From Modicisalibacter tunisiensis (GTDB lineage: Bacteria; Pseudomonadota; Gammaproteobacteria; Pseudomonadales; Halomonadaceae): a DNA stretch of 64,000 nt. The translations under genes were made by a program, and so were the position numbers. The first letter of the stretch is position 1. Every line of letters begins with the position of its first letter. Location of the stretch: assembly GCF_020148005.1 (NCBI RefSeq), contig NZ_JAGXFD010000001.1, forward strand, positions 2,820,919-2,884,918, written 5' to 3'. The notes under the pieces were generated by a model. The model ran no database searches, was not told where the DNA came from, and was given only the letters and a program-made list of their open reading frames with translations. Positions 26,120 to 34,353 of the stretch are shown here, piece by piece.

Positions 26120-28768
26120 TCAGCCGGTGTTGCGCAGCCCCGCGGCGATGCCCGCCATGGTCACCATCAGCGCCCGCGACAGCGCCGGGCTGATCGCCCC
26201 GTCGGCATCCCGGTTGCGCTGCAGCAACTCGGCCTGCAGGCCGTGCAGCGGGTCGATGTAGGGGTTGCGCACGTCGATCGCCTGACGGATCAGCGGCGTG
26301 CCCTCGAGCAGCTCCTGCTGATCGAGGATCGACAGCAGCACGCCGTGCAGGCGCTCGAGGCGCTCGCGCAGGGAGCGGCCCAGCTGCTGGAGCGCCGGCT
26401 CGTCGACCAGGCGCTGCTCGTAGTAGGCGGCAATGCCCAGGTCGGCCTTGGCCAGCAGCATCTCCAGCATGTCCAGATAGGTGCCGAAGAACGGCCAGCG
26501 ATGGCGCATCTCGCGCAGCCGATCGAGCCCGTCGGGTTCCTCCAGACGCCGCGCGAAGGCCTCACCGCTACCCAGCCAGGCCGGCAGCATCAACCGCGTC
26601 TGGGTCCAGGCGAAGATCCAGGGGATCGCCCGCAGCGATTCCACCCCGCCTTCCGAACGCCGCTTGGCCGGCCGCGAGCCCAGGGGCAGGCGACCCAGGG
26701 CCCCTTCCGGGGTCACGGCGCGGAAATAGGGAACGAAATCCGGATCCTCGCGCACCACGCTGACATAGGCACCGTGGGCGATCTCGGCCAGCCGGTCCAT
26801 CTCCTCGCGCCACTCGGGTTCGGGAGACGGCGGCGGCAGCAGCGTGGCCTCGAGCACCGCGCAGGCGTAGATCTCCATCGAGCGCAGGGCGATGTCCGGC
26901 TGACCGAACTTGAACCGAATCATCTCGCCCTGCTCGGTGACGCGCAGGCTGCCGTTCACCGAACCCGGCGGCTGCGAGAGGATGGCCGCATGGGCCGGGC
27001 CGCCGCCGCGGCCCACGGTACCGCCGCGGCCATGGAACAGGGTCAGGTCGACGCCGTGACGCCGGCATATCTCGACCAGCGTTTCCTGGGCCCGGTACTG
27101 GGCCCAGGCGGCGGCCAGCTGACCGGCATCCTTGGCCGAATCCGAGTAGCCGATCATCACTTCCTGACTGTCGCCGGCCATCTCGCGGTAGCCAGGCAAT
27201 GACAGCAACCGGTCGATCACCGCACCGGAGCGATCCAGGTCATCGAGCGTCTCGAACAGCGGCGCGATGGGCAGGCGCACGTCGCCGCCCACCTCCTTCA
27301 TCAGCAGCGCCACCGCCAGCACGTCGGAGGGCTGGCCGGCCATCGAGATGATGTAGGTGCCCAGCGCCTCGCGGTGTTCCCGGGCGATCACCCGGAAGGT
27401 GTCGATGACCTCGCGGGCCTCGGTGGAGCAGTCCCAGCGCCGTGGAATCAGGGGCCGCGGCGAGGCCAGCTCCTCGAGCAGGAACGCCTGGCGCTGCGCT
27501 TCATCCCAGGCCTGGTAGTCGCCAACCCCCAGGTAGCGGGTCAGTTCGTCGAGCATCTGTGTGTGGCGGCTGGACTCCTGGCGAATATCCAGCTTGGTCA
27601 GCGACACGCCGAACACCGCCACCCGCCGCAGGGTATCGAGCAACGCGCCGTTGGCGATGGTGTCCAGTCCCACGTCGCACAGCGAGCGGTAGCAAGTCAG
27701 CAACGGCGCATAGAGCTGATCGCGGGTTTCGATGATCGGCCCGCCCTCGAAGCTGCGCCCGTCGAGACACGCCTTGGCCCAGTCGCGAGTGGCCTCGACT
27801 CGCGCCAGCAACCGCCGGATCAGCGCCCGATAGGGCTCGGGCTCATCGCCGACCTCGGCCTTGAGGGCGCTGTTGGCCTTCCACATCGACAGTTCGGACT
27901 TGAGCTGTTCCAGATCGCGCAGATACAGGTCCGCGGCCATCCAGCGCCCGAGCAGCAGCACCTCGCGGGTGACCCTGGCGGTGACGTTGGGATTGCCGTC
28001 ACGGTCGCCACCCATCCACGAGGCAAAGCGCAGCGGCGAGGCATCCAGCGGCAGCCGCTCCCCGGCGGCATCCAGCAGCAGGTTGTCGAGATCGCGGTGG
28101 AAGTCGGGCACCGCCTGCCACAGCGAGTTCTCGATCACCGCGAAGCCCCACTTGGCCTCGTCGACCGGCGTCGGCCGCTCGTGGCGAATCTCGTCGGTGT
28201 GCCAGGCCTGGCTGATCAGTTCCTGAAGACGCCCCTGAACCCGGGTGGCCTTCTCGGGATAGTCGACCGCGCCTTCCATCGCCGTCAGGCAGTCGTCGAT
28301 GGCGTCGTACTTCTGGATCAGGGTACGCCGGATGACCTCGGTGGGGTGCGCGGTCAGCACCAGTTCGACGCGCATGCCGGCCAGGGTCTCGATCAACTGG
28401 CGCGGCGAGTAGCCGGAGCGCCCGATGCGCTCGAACAGCTCGCCGAGCACCGGCTGGGAGCCCGGCTTGTAGTCCTCGACGCGGCGGAACCGGGCCCGGT
28501 AATGCTGCTCGGCGATGTTGGCCAGGTTGAGGAACTGGTTGAAGGCCCGGGTCACCGGCAGCAGGTCCTGATCGGGCAGCGCACGCAGGTACTCGATCAG
28601 CTCGCGCTGAGAGCCGCCCTCCCCCTGGCGGCCCCGCTTGGCCAGCCCGCGGATCGCCTCGATCTTGTCGACGAAACCGTCGCCGAGGTCGTCGGCGATG
28701 GTATGCCCCAGGCTGTCGCCCAGGATGCGCACGTTGTCGCGCAATGATTCGTGCAGGTCATCACTCAT
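26120..28768 (-). CDS. ppc: phosphoenolpyruvate carboxylase
   Basis: An 882-residue enzyme that adds bicarbonate to phosphoenolpyruvate to form oxaloacetate and refill the TCA cycle. Conserved segments: VLTAHPTEVIRRTLIQKYDAI (catalytic His), GYSDSAKDAGQLAA, FHGRGGTVGRGGGPAH, AIPWIFAWTQTRLMLPAWLG and the C-terminal RNTG. The ATG at 28768 follows GAGGAGAG and overlaps the mazG stop by eight bases; the longer upstream frame is not homologous. It is the last gene of the cysM-rlmD-relA-mazG-ppc series. Confidence 0.97.
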   Translation of the reverse strand: MSDDLHESLRDNVRILGDSLGHTIADDLGDGFVDKIEAIRGLAKRGRQGEGGSQRELIEYLRALPDQDLLPVTRAFNQFLNLANIAEQHYRARFRRVEDYKPGSQPVLGELFERIGRSGYSPRQLIETLAGMRVELVLTAHPTEVIRRTLIQKYDAIDDCLTAMEGAVDYPEKATRVQGRLQELISQAWHTDEIRHERPTPVDEAKWGFAVIENSLWQAVPDFHRDLDNLLLDAAGERLPLDASPLRFASWMGGDRDGNPNVTARVTREVLLLGRWMAADLYLRDLEQLKSELSMWKANSALKAEVGDEPEPYRALIRRLLARVEATRDWAKACLDGRSFEGGPIIETRDQLYAPLLTCYRSLCDVGLDTIANGALLDTLRRVAVFGVSLTKLDIRQESSRHTQMLDELTRYLGVGDYQAWDEAQRQAFLLEELASPRPLIPRRWDCSTEAREVIDTFRVIAREHREALGTYIISMAGQPSDVLAVALLMKEVGGDVRLPIAPLFETLDDLDRSGAVIDRLLSLPGYREMAGDSQEVMIGYSDSAKDAGQLAAAWAQYRAQETLVEICRRHGVDLTLFHGRGGTVGRGGGPAHAAILSQPPGSVNGSLRVTEQGEMIRFKFGQPDIALRSMEIYACAVLEATLLPPPSPEPEWREEMDRLAEIAHGAYVSVVREDPDFVPYFRAVTPEGALGRLPLGSRPAKRRSEGGVESLRAIPWIFAWTQTRLMLPAWLGSGEAFARRLEEPDGLDRLREMRHRWPFFGTYLDMLEMLLAKADLGIAAYYEQRLVDEPALQQLGRSLRERLERLHGVLLSILDQQELLEGTPLIRQAIDVRNPYIDPLHGLQAELLQRNRDADGAISPALSRALMVTMAGIAAGLRNTG

Positions 28769-29615
28769 TGTTGTGGCTCTCCTCGGGATGATGATGTTCC
28801 CGCCGCTTGGCCTCTTCCCAGTGCCGATCCATCTCCGCCAGGGAGGCCTCGTCGGGCTGCCGGCCGTCGGCGGCCAGCGCCCGCTCGACATGCCGGAAGC
28901 GGCGCTCGAACTTGGCATTGGTGGTGCGCAGGGCCTGCTCGGGGTCGGCGCCCAAGCGCCGCGCCAGGTTGACCACGGCAAACAGCAGGTCGCCGACTTC
29001 CGCGCGCGCTTCCTCGGTCTCGCCCGCGTCCAGGGCGCCTTCGACCTCGCCGAGTTCCTCGCGGATCTTGGCCAGCACGCCCTGCTCGTCGGGCCAGTCG
29101 AAGCCCACCCGGGCGGCGCGCTTGCTCAGCTTGGCGGCGCGCGACAGCGCCGGCAGCGTGCGCGGCACATCGTCGAGCACCGAGACGGCATCACGTTCAC
29201 GGCGCTCGTCGGCCTTCAGCGCCTCCCAGCGGGACTTGACCTGACGCGTCTCGACCTCGGCCGCGCTCACGCCCTCGCGACGCGAGGCCAGGGTACCCTC
29301 GGGGAAGACATGTGGATGGCGGGCGAGCATCTTGGCGGTCAGGGCGTCGACCACGTCGTAAAAGTCGAAGCGTCCCTCCTCCTCGGCGAACCGGCTGTAG
29401 TAGACCACCTGGAACAGCAGATCGCCCAGCTCGCCGGGCAGCTCGTCGTAGGCCCGGCGTTCGATGGCATCGGCCACCTCGTAGGCTTCCTCGAGGGTGT
29501 GGGGGACGATCGAGTCCCAGTCCTGCTTGACGTCCCAGGGGCAGCCCTGGACGGGATCGCGCAGCACCGCCATCAGGGTCAGCAGGTCGTCGAGATCATG
29601 GCGATGAGCGCTCAT
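28761..29615 (-). CDS. mazG: nucleoside triphosphate pyrophosphohydrolase MazG
   Basis: A 284-residue protein with two MazG domains that hydrolyses NTPs and dNTPs to monophosphates and limits (p)ppGpp-related stress. Domain 1 shows LRDPVQGCPWDVKQDWDSI, HTLEEAYEVADAIERR and ELPGELGDLLFQVVYYSR (metal-binding EExxE and ExxD); domain 2 has REELGEVEGALDAGETEEARAEVGDLLFAVVNLARR. The start overlaps the relA stop (ATGA) and the end overlaps the ppc start, so relA-mazG-ppc are coupled. Confidence 0.95.
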   Translation of the reverse strand: MSAHRHDLDDLLTLMAVLRDPVQGCPWDVKQDWDSIVPHTLEEAYEVADAIERRAYDELPGELGDLLFQVVYYSRFAEEEGRFDFYDVVDALTAKMLARHPHVFPEGTLASRREGVSAAEVETRQVKSRWEALKADERRERDAVSVLDDVPRTLPALSRAAKLSKRAARVGFDWPDEQGVLAKIREELGEVEGALDAGETEEARAEVGDLLFAVVNLARRLGADPEQALRTTNAKFERRFRHVERALAADGRQPDEASLAEMDRHWEEAKRREHHHPEESHNNE

Positions 29616-31873
29616 GGCCGTCCTCCCTTGCCGGCGCCGTTGCGCAGGCGCTTGACGTCGATGACGTTGGGCAGCTGCTGGATGCGCGAGAAGATCCGCC
29701 CCAGCGACTCCAGGCCGTCGACCTCGAGGGTAATGTGCAGCCGCGCGACGTTGTCGTCCTTGTTGGTCCGGGTGTTGACGCCGAGCACATTGACCCGGTC
29801 GTGGCTGAGCACATGGGTCACGTCGCGCAGCAGCCCGGAACGGTCCCAGGCCTCGATCTCGATGTCCACCGGGTACTGGGTGCGTGCCTGGTCGCCCCAC
29901 TCCACGTCGACGATGCGCCCCGGCTCCTCGCTGCGCAACTGCAGGATGTTCGGGCAGTCCTGGCGGTGGATGGTGACACCGCGCCCCTGGGTGATGTAGC
30001 CGATGATCTGTTCGCCGGGCACCGGGTGGCAGCAGTTGGCCATGATGGTCTTGAGATTGCCCACGCCGAGCACGGTGATGCCCTCGCCGGGGCTCTTCGG
30101 CGAGCGCCGGGGCTTGGCCAGCAGGCGATCGAGCTGCTCCTCGTCATCGGTGTCGCCGAACAGCTGCTGGGCCTGGTGCAGCACCTGACCGATGCGCAGA
30201 TCGCCCGCGCCGATGGCCGCGTACATGTCGTCGGGCGAGCCGTAGTTGACCGCGCCGGCCAGGGTGGCGAGGTCCAGTCCCTCGAGGTCGAGGCGCCGGA
30301 ACTCCTTCTCGAACAGCGCCCGGCCCTCCTCGAGATTCTGCTCCCGGGCCTGATGCTTGAACCAGGACTGGATCTTGGACCGCGCCCGGGAGGTCTTGAC
30401 GTAACCCAGGCTGGGGTTGAGCCAGTCGCGGCTGGGGCCCCCGCGGGTGGCGGTGAGAATCTCGACCTGCTGGCCGGTCTTCAGGCGGTAGGTCAGCGGC
30501 ACGATGCGACCGTCGACCTTGGCCCCCCGGCAGCGATGGCCGATCTCGGTATGCACGCGGTAGGCGAAGTCGATCGGCGTGGCGACCCGCGGCAGGTCGA
30601 TGACATGCCCGTCGGGGGTGAACACGTAGATGCGATCCGGCGCCACGTCGCTGGACAGCCCCTCGCGCAGGTCGCCGAGGTCGCCCACCTCGTCCTGCCA
30701 CTCCAGCACCTGGCGCAGCCAGGCGATCTTCTCCTCGTAGCTGCGGCTCTTGCCGCCCACGTCGTGGCCCTTGTAGCGCCAGTGGGCGCAGACCCCCAGC
30801 TCGGCCTCCTCGTGCATGGCGAAGGTGCGAATCTGGATCTCCAGCACCTTGTTCTCGGGGCCGATGAGCGCGGTGTGCAGCGACTGGTAGCCGTTCTTCT
30901 TGGGGTTGGCGATGTAGTCGTCGAACTCGTTGGGCACGTGATGCCAGCGCGAATGCACGATGCCCAGCGCGGTGTAACAGTCGGCCACCTCGGGCACCAG
31001 GATGCGCACGGCACGCACGTCGTAGACCTGCGAGAAGTCGATGTGCTTGCGCTTCATCTTGCGCCAGATGGAATAGATGTGCTTGGCGCGGCCGCTGACC
31101 TCGTAGCGATGGATATGATTCTGCTCGAGCAGCTGCTTGAGGGTGGCCACCACGTCCTGGATGTAGTGATCGCGATCCACGCGCTTCTCGGCCAGCAGCC
31201 GGGCGATGGTCTTGTAGTCGTCCTCGTGCAGGTAACGGAACGACAGGTCCTCGAGCTCCCACTTGAGGTGACCGACGCCCAGCCGGTGGGCCAGCGGCGC
31301 ATAGATGTCGAACACTTCGCGGGCCACGCTGAGCTGCTTCTCACGCGGGGCGTCACGCACCTGACGCAGGGCGCAGGTGCGCTCGGCGATCTTGATCAGC
31401 GCCACCCGCACATCGTCGATCATGGTCACCAGCATCTTGCGCAGGTTCTCCTGCTGGTTGTGCTGGGACATGCCGTGGCTGGGCGTCTGCTGCTGGCTGA
31501 TCGCGGCCATGTTGAGCACGCCGTCGATCAGCCGCGCCACCCCGGCACCGAAGCGTTTCTCGATCGCCGCCAGGCCGATCTGTCCCTCGCGAACGGCGCG
31601 ATAGAGCACGGCGGCTTCCAGCGCCTCCTGGTCGAGACGCAGCTCGCCGAGGATATCCGCCATCTCGAGTCCGGTGCGGAAGCTGGAGCCGTCCTCCAGC
31701 CACGCCTTGTGCGGCTTTTCCGTCTCGCGGGCGAGGCGCTGGGAGAGTTCGCAGGCCGACTTGAGCTCGTCCACGTCGCGCAGGGTGACGTCATCCTGCA
31801 GGCGCGCCAGCCAGCGATCGATATCGACCTGTCCATCGCCGTCGAGGGGTTGATCTTCGCGAACCTTGACCAT
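29612..31873 (-). CDS. relA: GTP pyrophosphokinase RelA
   Basis: A 753-residue ribosome-associated (p)ppGpp synthetase. The N-terminal pseudo-hydrolase region has AAVLYRAVREGQ where SpoT proteins have the HD metal site, so hydrolysis is unlikely. The synthetase domain shows RAKHIYSIWRKMKRKHIDFS, YDVRAVRI and the EFDDYIANPKKNGYQSLHTA segment (the ExDD type of RelA). A TGS domain (IYVFTPDGHVIDLPRVATPIDFAYRVHTEIGHRC) and a C-terminal ACT domain follow. Length fits E. coli RelA. It lies 54 bases after rlmD. Confidence 0.96.
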   Translation of the reverse strand: MVKVREDQPLDGDGQVDIDRWLARLQDDVTLRDVDELKSACELSQRLARETEKPHKAWLEDGSSFRTGLEMADILGELRLDQEALEAAVLYRAVREGQIGLAAIEKRFGAGVARLIDGVLNMAAISQQQTPSHGMSQHNQQENLRKMLVTMIDDVRVALIKIAERTCALRQVRDAPREKQLSVAREVFDIYAPLAHRLGVGHLKWELEDLSFRYLHEDDYKTIARLLAEKRVDRDHYIQDVVATLKQLLEQNHIHRYEVSGRAKHIYSIWRKMKRKHIDFSQVYDVRAVRILVPEVADCYTALGIVHSRWHHVPNEFDDYIANPKKNGYQSLHTALIGPENKVLEIQIRTFAMHEEAELGVCAHWRYKGHDVGGKSRSYEEKIAWLRQVLEWQDEVGDLGDLREGLSSDVAPDRIYVFTPDGHVIDLPRVATPIDFAYRVHTEIGHRCRGAKVDGRIVPLTYRLKTGQQVEILTATRGGPSRDWLNPSLGYVKTSRARSKIQSWFKHQAREQNLEEGRALFEKEFRRLDLEGLDLATLAGAVNYGSPDDMYAAIGAGDLRIGQVLHQAQQLFGDTDDEEQLDRLLAKPRRSPKSPGEGITVLGVGNLKTIMANCCHPVPGEQIIGYITQGRGVTIHRQDCPNILQLRSEEPGRIVDVEWGDQARTQYPVDIEIEAWDRSGLLRDVTHVLSHDRVNVLGVNTRTNKDDNVARLHITLEVDGLESLGRIFSRIQQLPNVIDVKRLRNGAGKGGRP

Positions 31874-31927
31874 GATTGTCTGGGTGCCTCTTCCTATTGT
31901 TCGATGCGACGATGTCGCCCCATCCGC

Positions 31928-33295
31928 TCATCCTGCGCGTTCGAACAGCAGCATCGACTCGAGATGCGCCGTCTGCGTGAACATGTCGGCCACGGCGGCG
32001 CGACGCAGCCGGTAGCCGCCATGCACGAGACGTGCCGCATCGCGGGCCAGGGTCGCCGGATCACAGGCCACGTAGAGCACGCGCGGCACCGCCGACGACG
32101 CCAGGGCGTCACAGGCCGCCTCGGCACCCTCGCGGGGCGGGTCCAGCACCACGATGTCGGGCACGTCACGCCAGTCCGGGGCGATGCCGAGGTCGTGGGT
32201 GCGTGCCGTGACATTGGTCAGGCCGTTGGCCAGCGCATTGTCACGCAGTCGCTGCACCATCGCGGCGCTGCCCTCCAGTGCCGTCACCTCGCCGACCCGG
32301 GTCGCCAGCGGCAGCGAGAAGTTGCCGATGCCGGCGAAGAGGTCGTGGACGCGCTCGCCGCCCGTCGGTGCCAGCCACGCCAGCGCCCGCTGCACCAGCT
32401 GCCGGTTGACGTCGGCATTGACCTGCAGGAAATCGCCCGGCGCGAAATCCAGGGTGACGTCGCGGGCCCCTCCCTTCAGGGTATAGCGCAGCGTTCCGGG
32501 CTTGCCGAGCCAGCGCCAGCCCGGCTGCTCGCGCCCCACCAGCCAGGCCACCGCCACGCCGTGGGTCTCGCCCCAGGCCGCCCAGCGCCGGGCGTCCTCG
32601 GCCTGCTCGCGAAGCTGGCGAACCACGACGACGCGTTCCGTCTCGCCGGCCACCAGTTCCAGATGGCCGACGTGCCGCGGCGCCGCCAGGGTCGGCAGCA
32701 AGGCGCGCAGCGGCGCGATCAGCGACGCCAGCTCGGGCATCAGTACCGGGCAGTCATCGACGTCGACCAGGTGATGGCTGCCTCGCGCCCGGAACCCGAG
32801 ATGCACCTCGCCGGCATGGTCGCGGCGCACGCCGAGGCGAGCCCGGCGCCGATAGCCCAGCGGGGCCCCTGCCAGCAGCTCGATGGGCTCCGGTGCCGCG
32901 ACCCCCTGACGGCGCAGCTGATCGGCCAGCACCTCGCGCTTGTGCTCGCGCTGGGCGGTGACGGCCAGGTGCTGCAGGTCGCAGCCGCCGCAACGGCCGT
33001 AGACCGCGCAGGCGGGTGCCACTCGCGCTGCCGCCGTGGTCAGCCGCTCGCGAACATGCGCCTCGTCGTAGCGCTTGCGCGAGGCATGCACCGCCACCGC
33101 CACCCGCTCGCCGGGCAGGGCATCGCTGACGAACAGGGTCTTGCCGGCCGCGTCGCGCGCCACGCCGCGGCCGTCATGCGAGAGGCGCTCGATCTCCACC
33201 GCCCCTCCGGATACGGCGGTTCCGTCCGATATCGCCGGCCCCTGACGGTGCCGGCGCGCCTTGCGCGGCGTGCGCCGCTCGCCCAGTCGACTCAT
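31928..33295 (-). CDS. rlmD: 23S rRNA (uracil-1939-C5)-methyltransferase RlmD
   Basis: A 455-residue SAM-dependent enzyme that methylates U1939 of 23S rRNA. After a basic tail there is a TRAM domain (about 25-90), then iron-sulfur cysteines in CAVYGRCGGCDLQH and DDCPVLMP. The methyltransferase domain carries HDLFAGIGNFSLPLA and the catalytic region VLDPPREGAEAACDAL. The start lies one base after the cysM stop. Confidence 0.94.
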   Translation of the reverse strand: MSRLGERRTPRKARRHRQGPAISDGTAVSGGAVEIERLSHDGRGVARDAAGKTLFVSDALPGERVAVAVHASRKRYDEAHVRERLTTAAARVAPACAVYGRCGGCDLQHLAVTAQREHKREVLADQLRRQGVAAPEPIELLAGAPLGYRRRARLGVRRDHAGEVHLGFRARGSHHLVDVDDCPVLMPELASLIAPLRALLPTLAAPRHVGHLELVAGETERVVVVRQLREQAEDARRWAAWGETHGVAVAWLVGREQPGWRWLGKPGTLRYTLKGGARDVTLDFAPGDFLQVNADVNRQLVQRALAWLAPTGGERVHDLFAGIGNFSLPLATRVGEVTALEGSAAMVQRLRDNALANGLTNVTARTHDLGIAPDWRDVPDIVVLDPPREGAEAACDALASSAVPRVLYVACDPATLARDAARLVHGGYRLRRAAVADMFTQTAHLESMLLFERAG

Positions 33296-33296
33296 G

Positions 33297-34193
33297 TCAG
33301 GCCTCGGGGGCGAACAGGCCCGTGGACAGGTAGCGATCGCCCCGGTCGCAGACGATGAACACGATCACCGCATTCTCGACCTGCTCGGCGACGCGCAGCG
33401 CGCCGGCCAGCGCGCCGCCCGAGGAAACGCCGGCGAGGATGCCTTCCTCGCGCGCCAGACGACGCATGTGTTCCTCGGCCTCGTGCTGGCCGATGTCGAG
33501 CACGTCATCGACGCGCGAGGCCTCGAAGATGCTCGGCAGGTAGGCCTGTGGCCAGCGGCGGATGCCGGCGATGCTGGCACCATCCTCGGGCTGCAGGCCG
33601 ACGATCCGGATCTGCGGATTGCGCTCCTTGAGATAGCGCGATACCCCCATGATCGTGCCGGTGGTGCCCATCGAGCTGACGAAATGGGTGATGCCGCCGG
33701 CGGTCTGCTCCCAGAGCTCCGGCCCTGTGGTGCGGTAGTGCGCCAGCGGGTTGTCCGGGTTGGCGAACTGGTTGAGCGGCTTGCCCTCGCCCCGGGCGAC
33801 CATCTCGTCGGCCAGGTCGCGGGCGCCTTCCATGCCCTGTTCGCCGGTGACCGTGATCAGCTTCGCGCCATAGGCCGCCATGGCCTGCTTGCGCTCGCTG
33901 GAGGCGCTGTCGGGCATGATCAGCACCATGCGATAGCCCTTGATGGCGGCGGCCATCGCCAGGGCGATGCCGGTGTTGCCCGAGGTGGCCTCGATCAGGG
34001 TGTCGCCCGGGGCGATCTCGCCCCGGGCCTCGGCTTCACGAATCATCGACAGGGCCGCACGGTCCTTGACCGAGCCCGCCGGGTTGTTGCCCTCCAGCTT
34101 GGCCAGCAGCGTGTTGTTGCGACCGGCTCCGATACGCTGCAGGCGGACCAGCGGCGTGTTGCCGACGACATCCTCGAGGGTGGGAAAGTGCAT
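33297..34193 (-). CDS. cysM: cysteine synthase B
   Basis: A 298-residue PLP enzyme that makes cysteine from O-acetylserine and sulfide or thiosulfate. The PLP lysine is Lys43 in NNPAGSVKDRAALSM; the glycine-rich phosphate loop is in IEATSGNTGIALAMAAAIKG. The shorter length and HYRTTGPELWEQTAGGITHFVSSMGTTGTIMG match CysM rather than CysK. It is first gene of the leftward operon with rlmD, relA, mazG and ppc, and divergent from the gacS/barA gene, an arrangement known from other gammaproteobacteria. Confidence 0.93.
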   Translation of the reverse strand: MHFPTLEDVVGNTPLVRLQRIGAGRNNTLLAKLEGNNPAGSVKDRAALSMIREAEARGEIAPGDTLIEATSGNTGIALAMAAAIKGYRMVLIMPDSASSERKQAMAAYGAKLITVTGEQGMEGARDLADEMVARGEGKPLNQFANPDNPLAHYRTTGPELWEQTAGGITHFVSSMGTTGTIMGVSRYLKERNPQIRIVGLQPEDGASIAGIRRWPQAYLPSIFEASRVDDVLDIGQHEAEEHMRRLAREEGILAGVSSGGALAGALRVAEQVENAVIVFIVCDRGDRYLSTGLFAPEA

Positions 34194-34353
34194 GACGGTT
34201 TCCTTCTGCGCCGGGGCGAGCTGTCATTCGGCGAGCGCCCGAACGGTGAATAAGAACTTGCCGCATTATATCGTCGCCGCCCGGTGGTGGACAGGCGGGG
34301 GGACGGTCTGTGGCATACTGGCGAGCCATGACACGCCTTCGGAATCTCGCCCC

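Noticed and set aside
28769-28981. An N-terminal extension of ppc
   Set aside because: It lies inside mazG in another frame and is not PEPC-like; the ATG at 28768 has a strong binding site and normal protein length.
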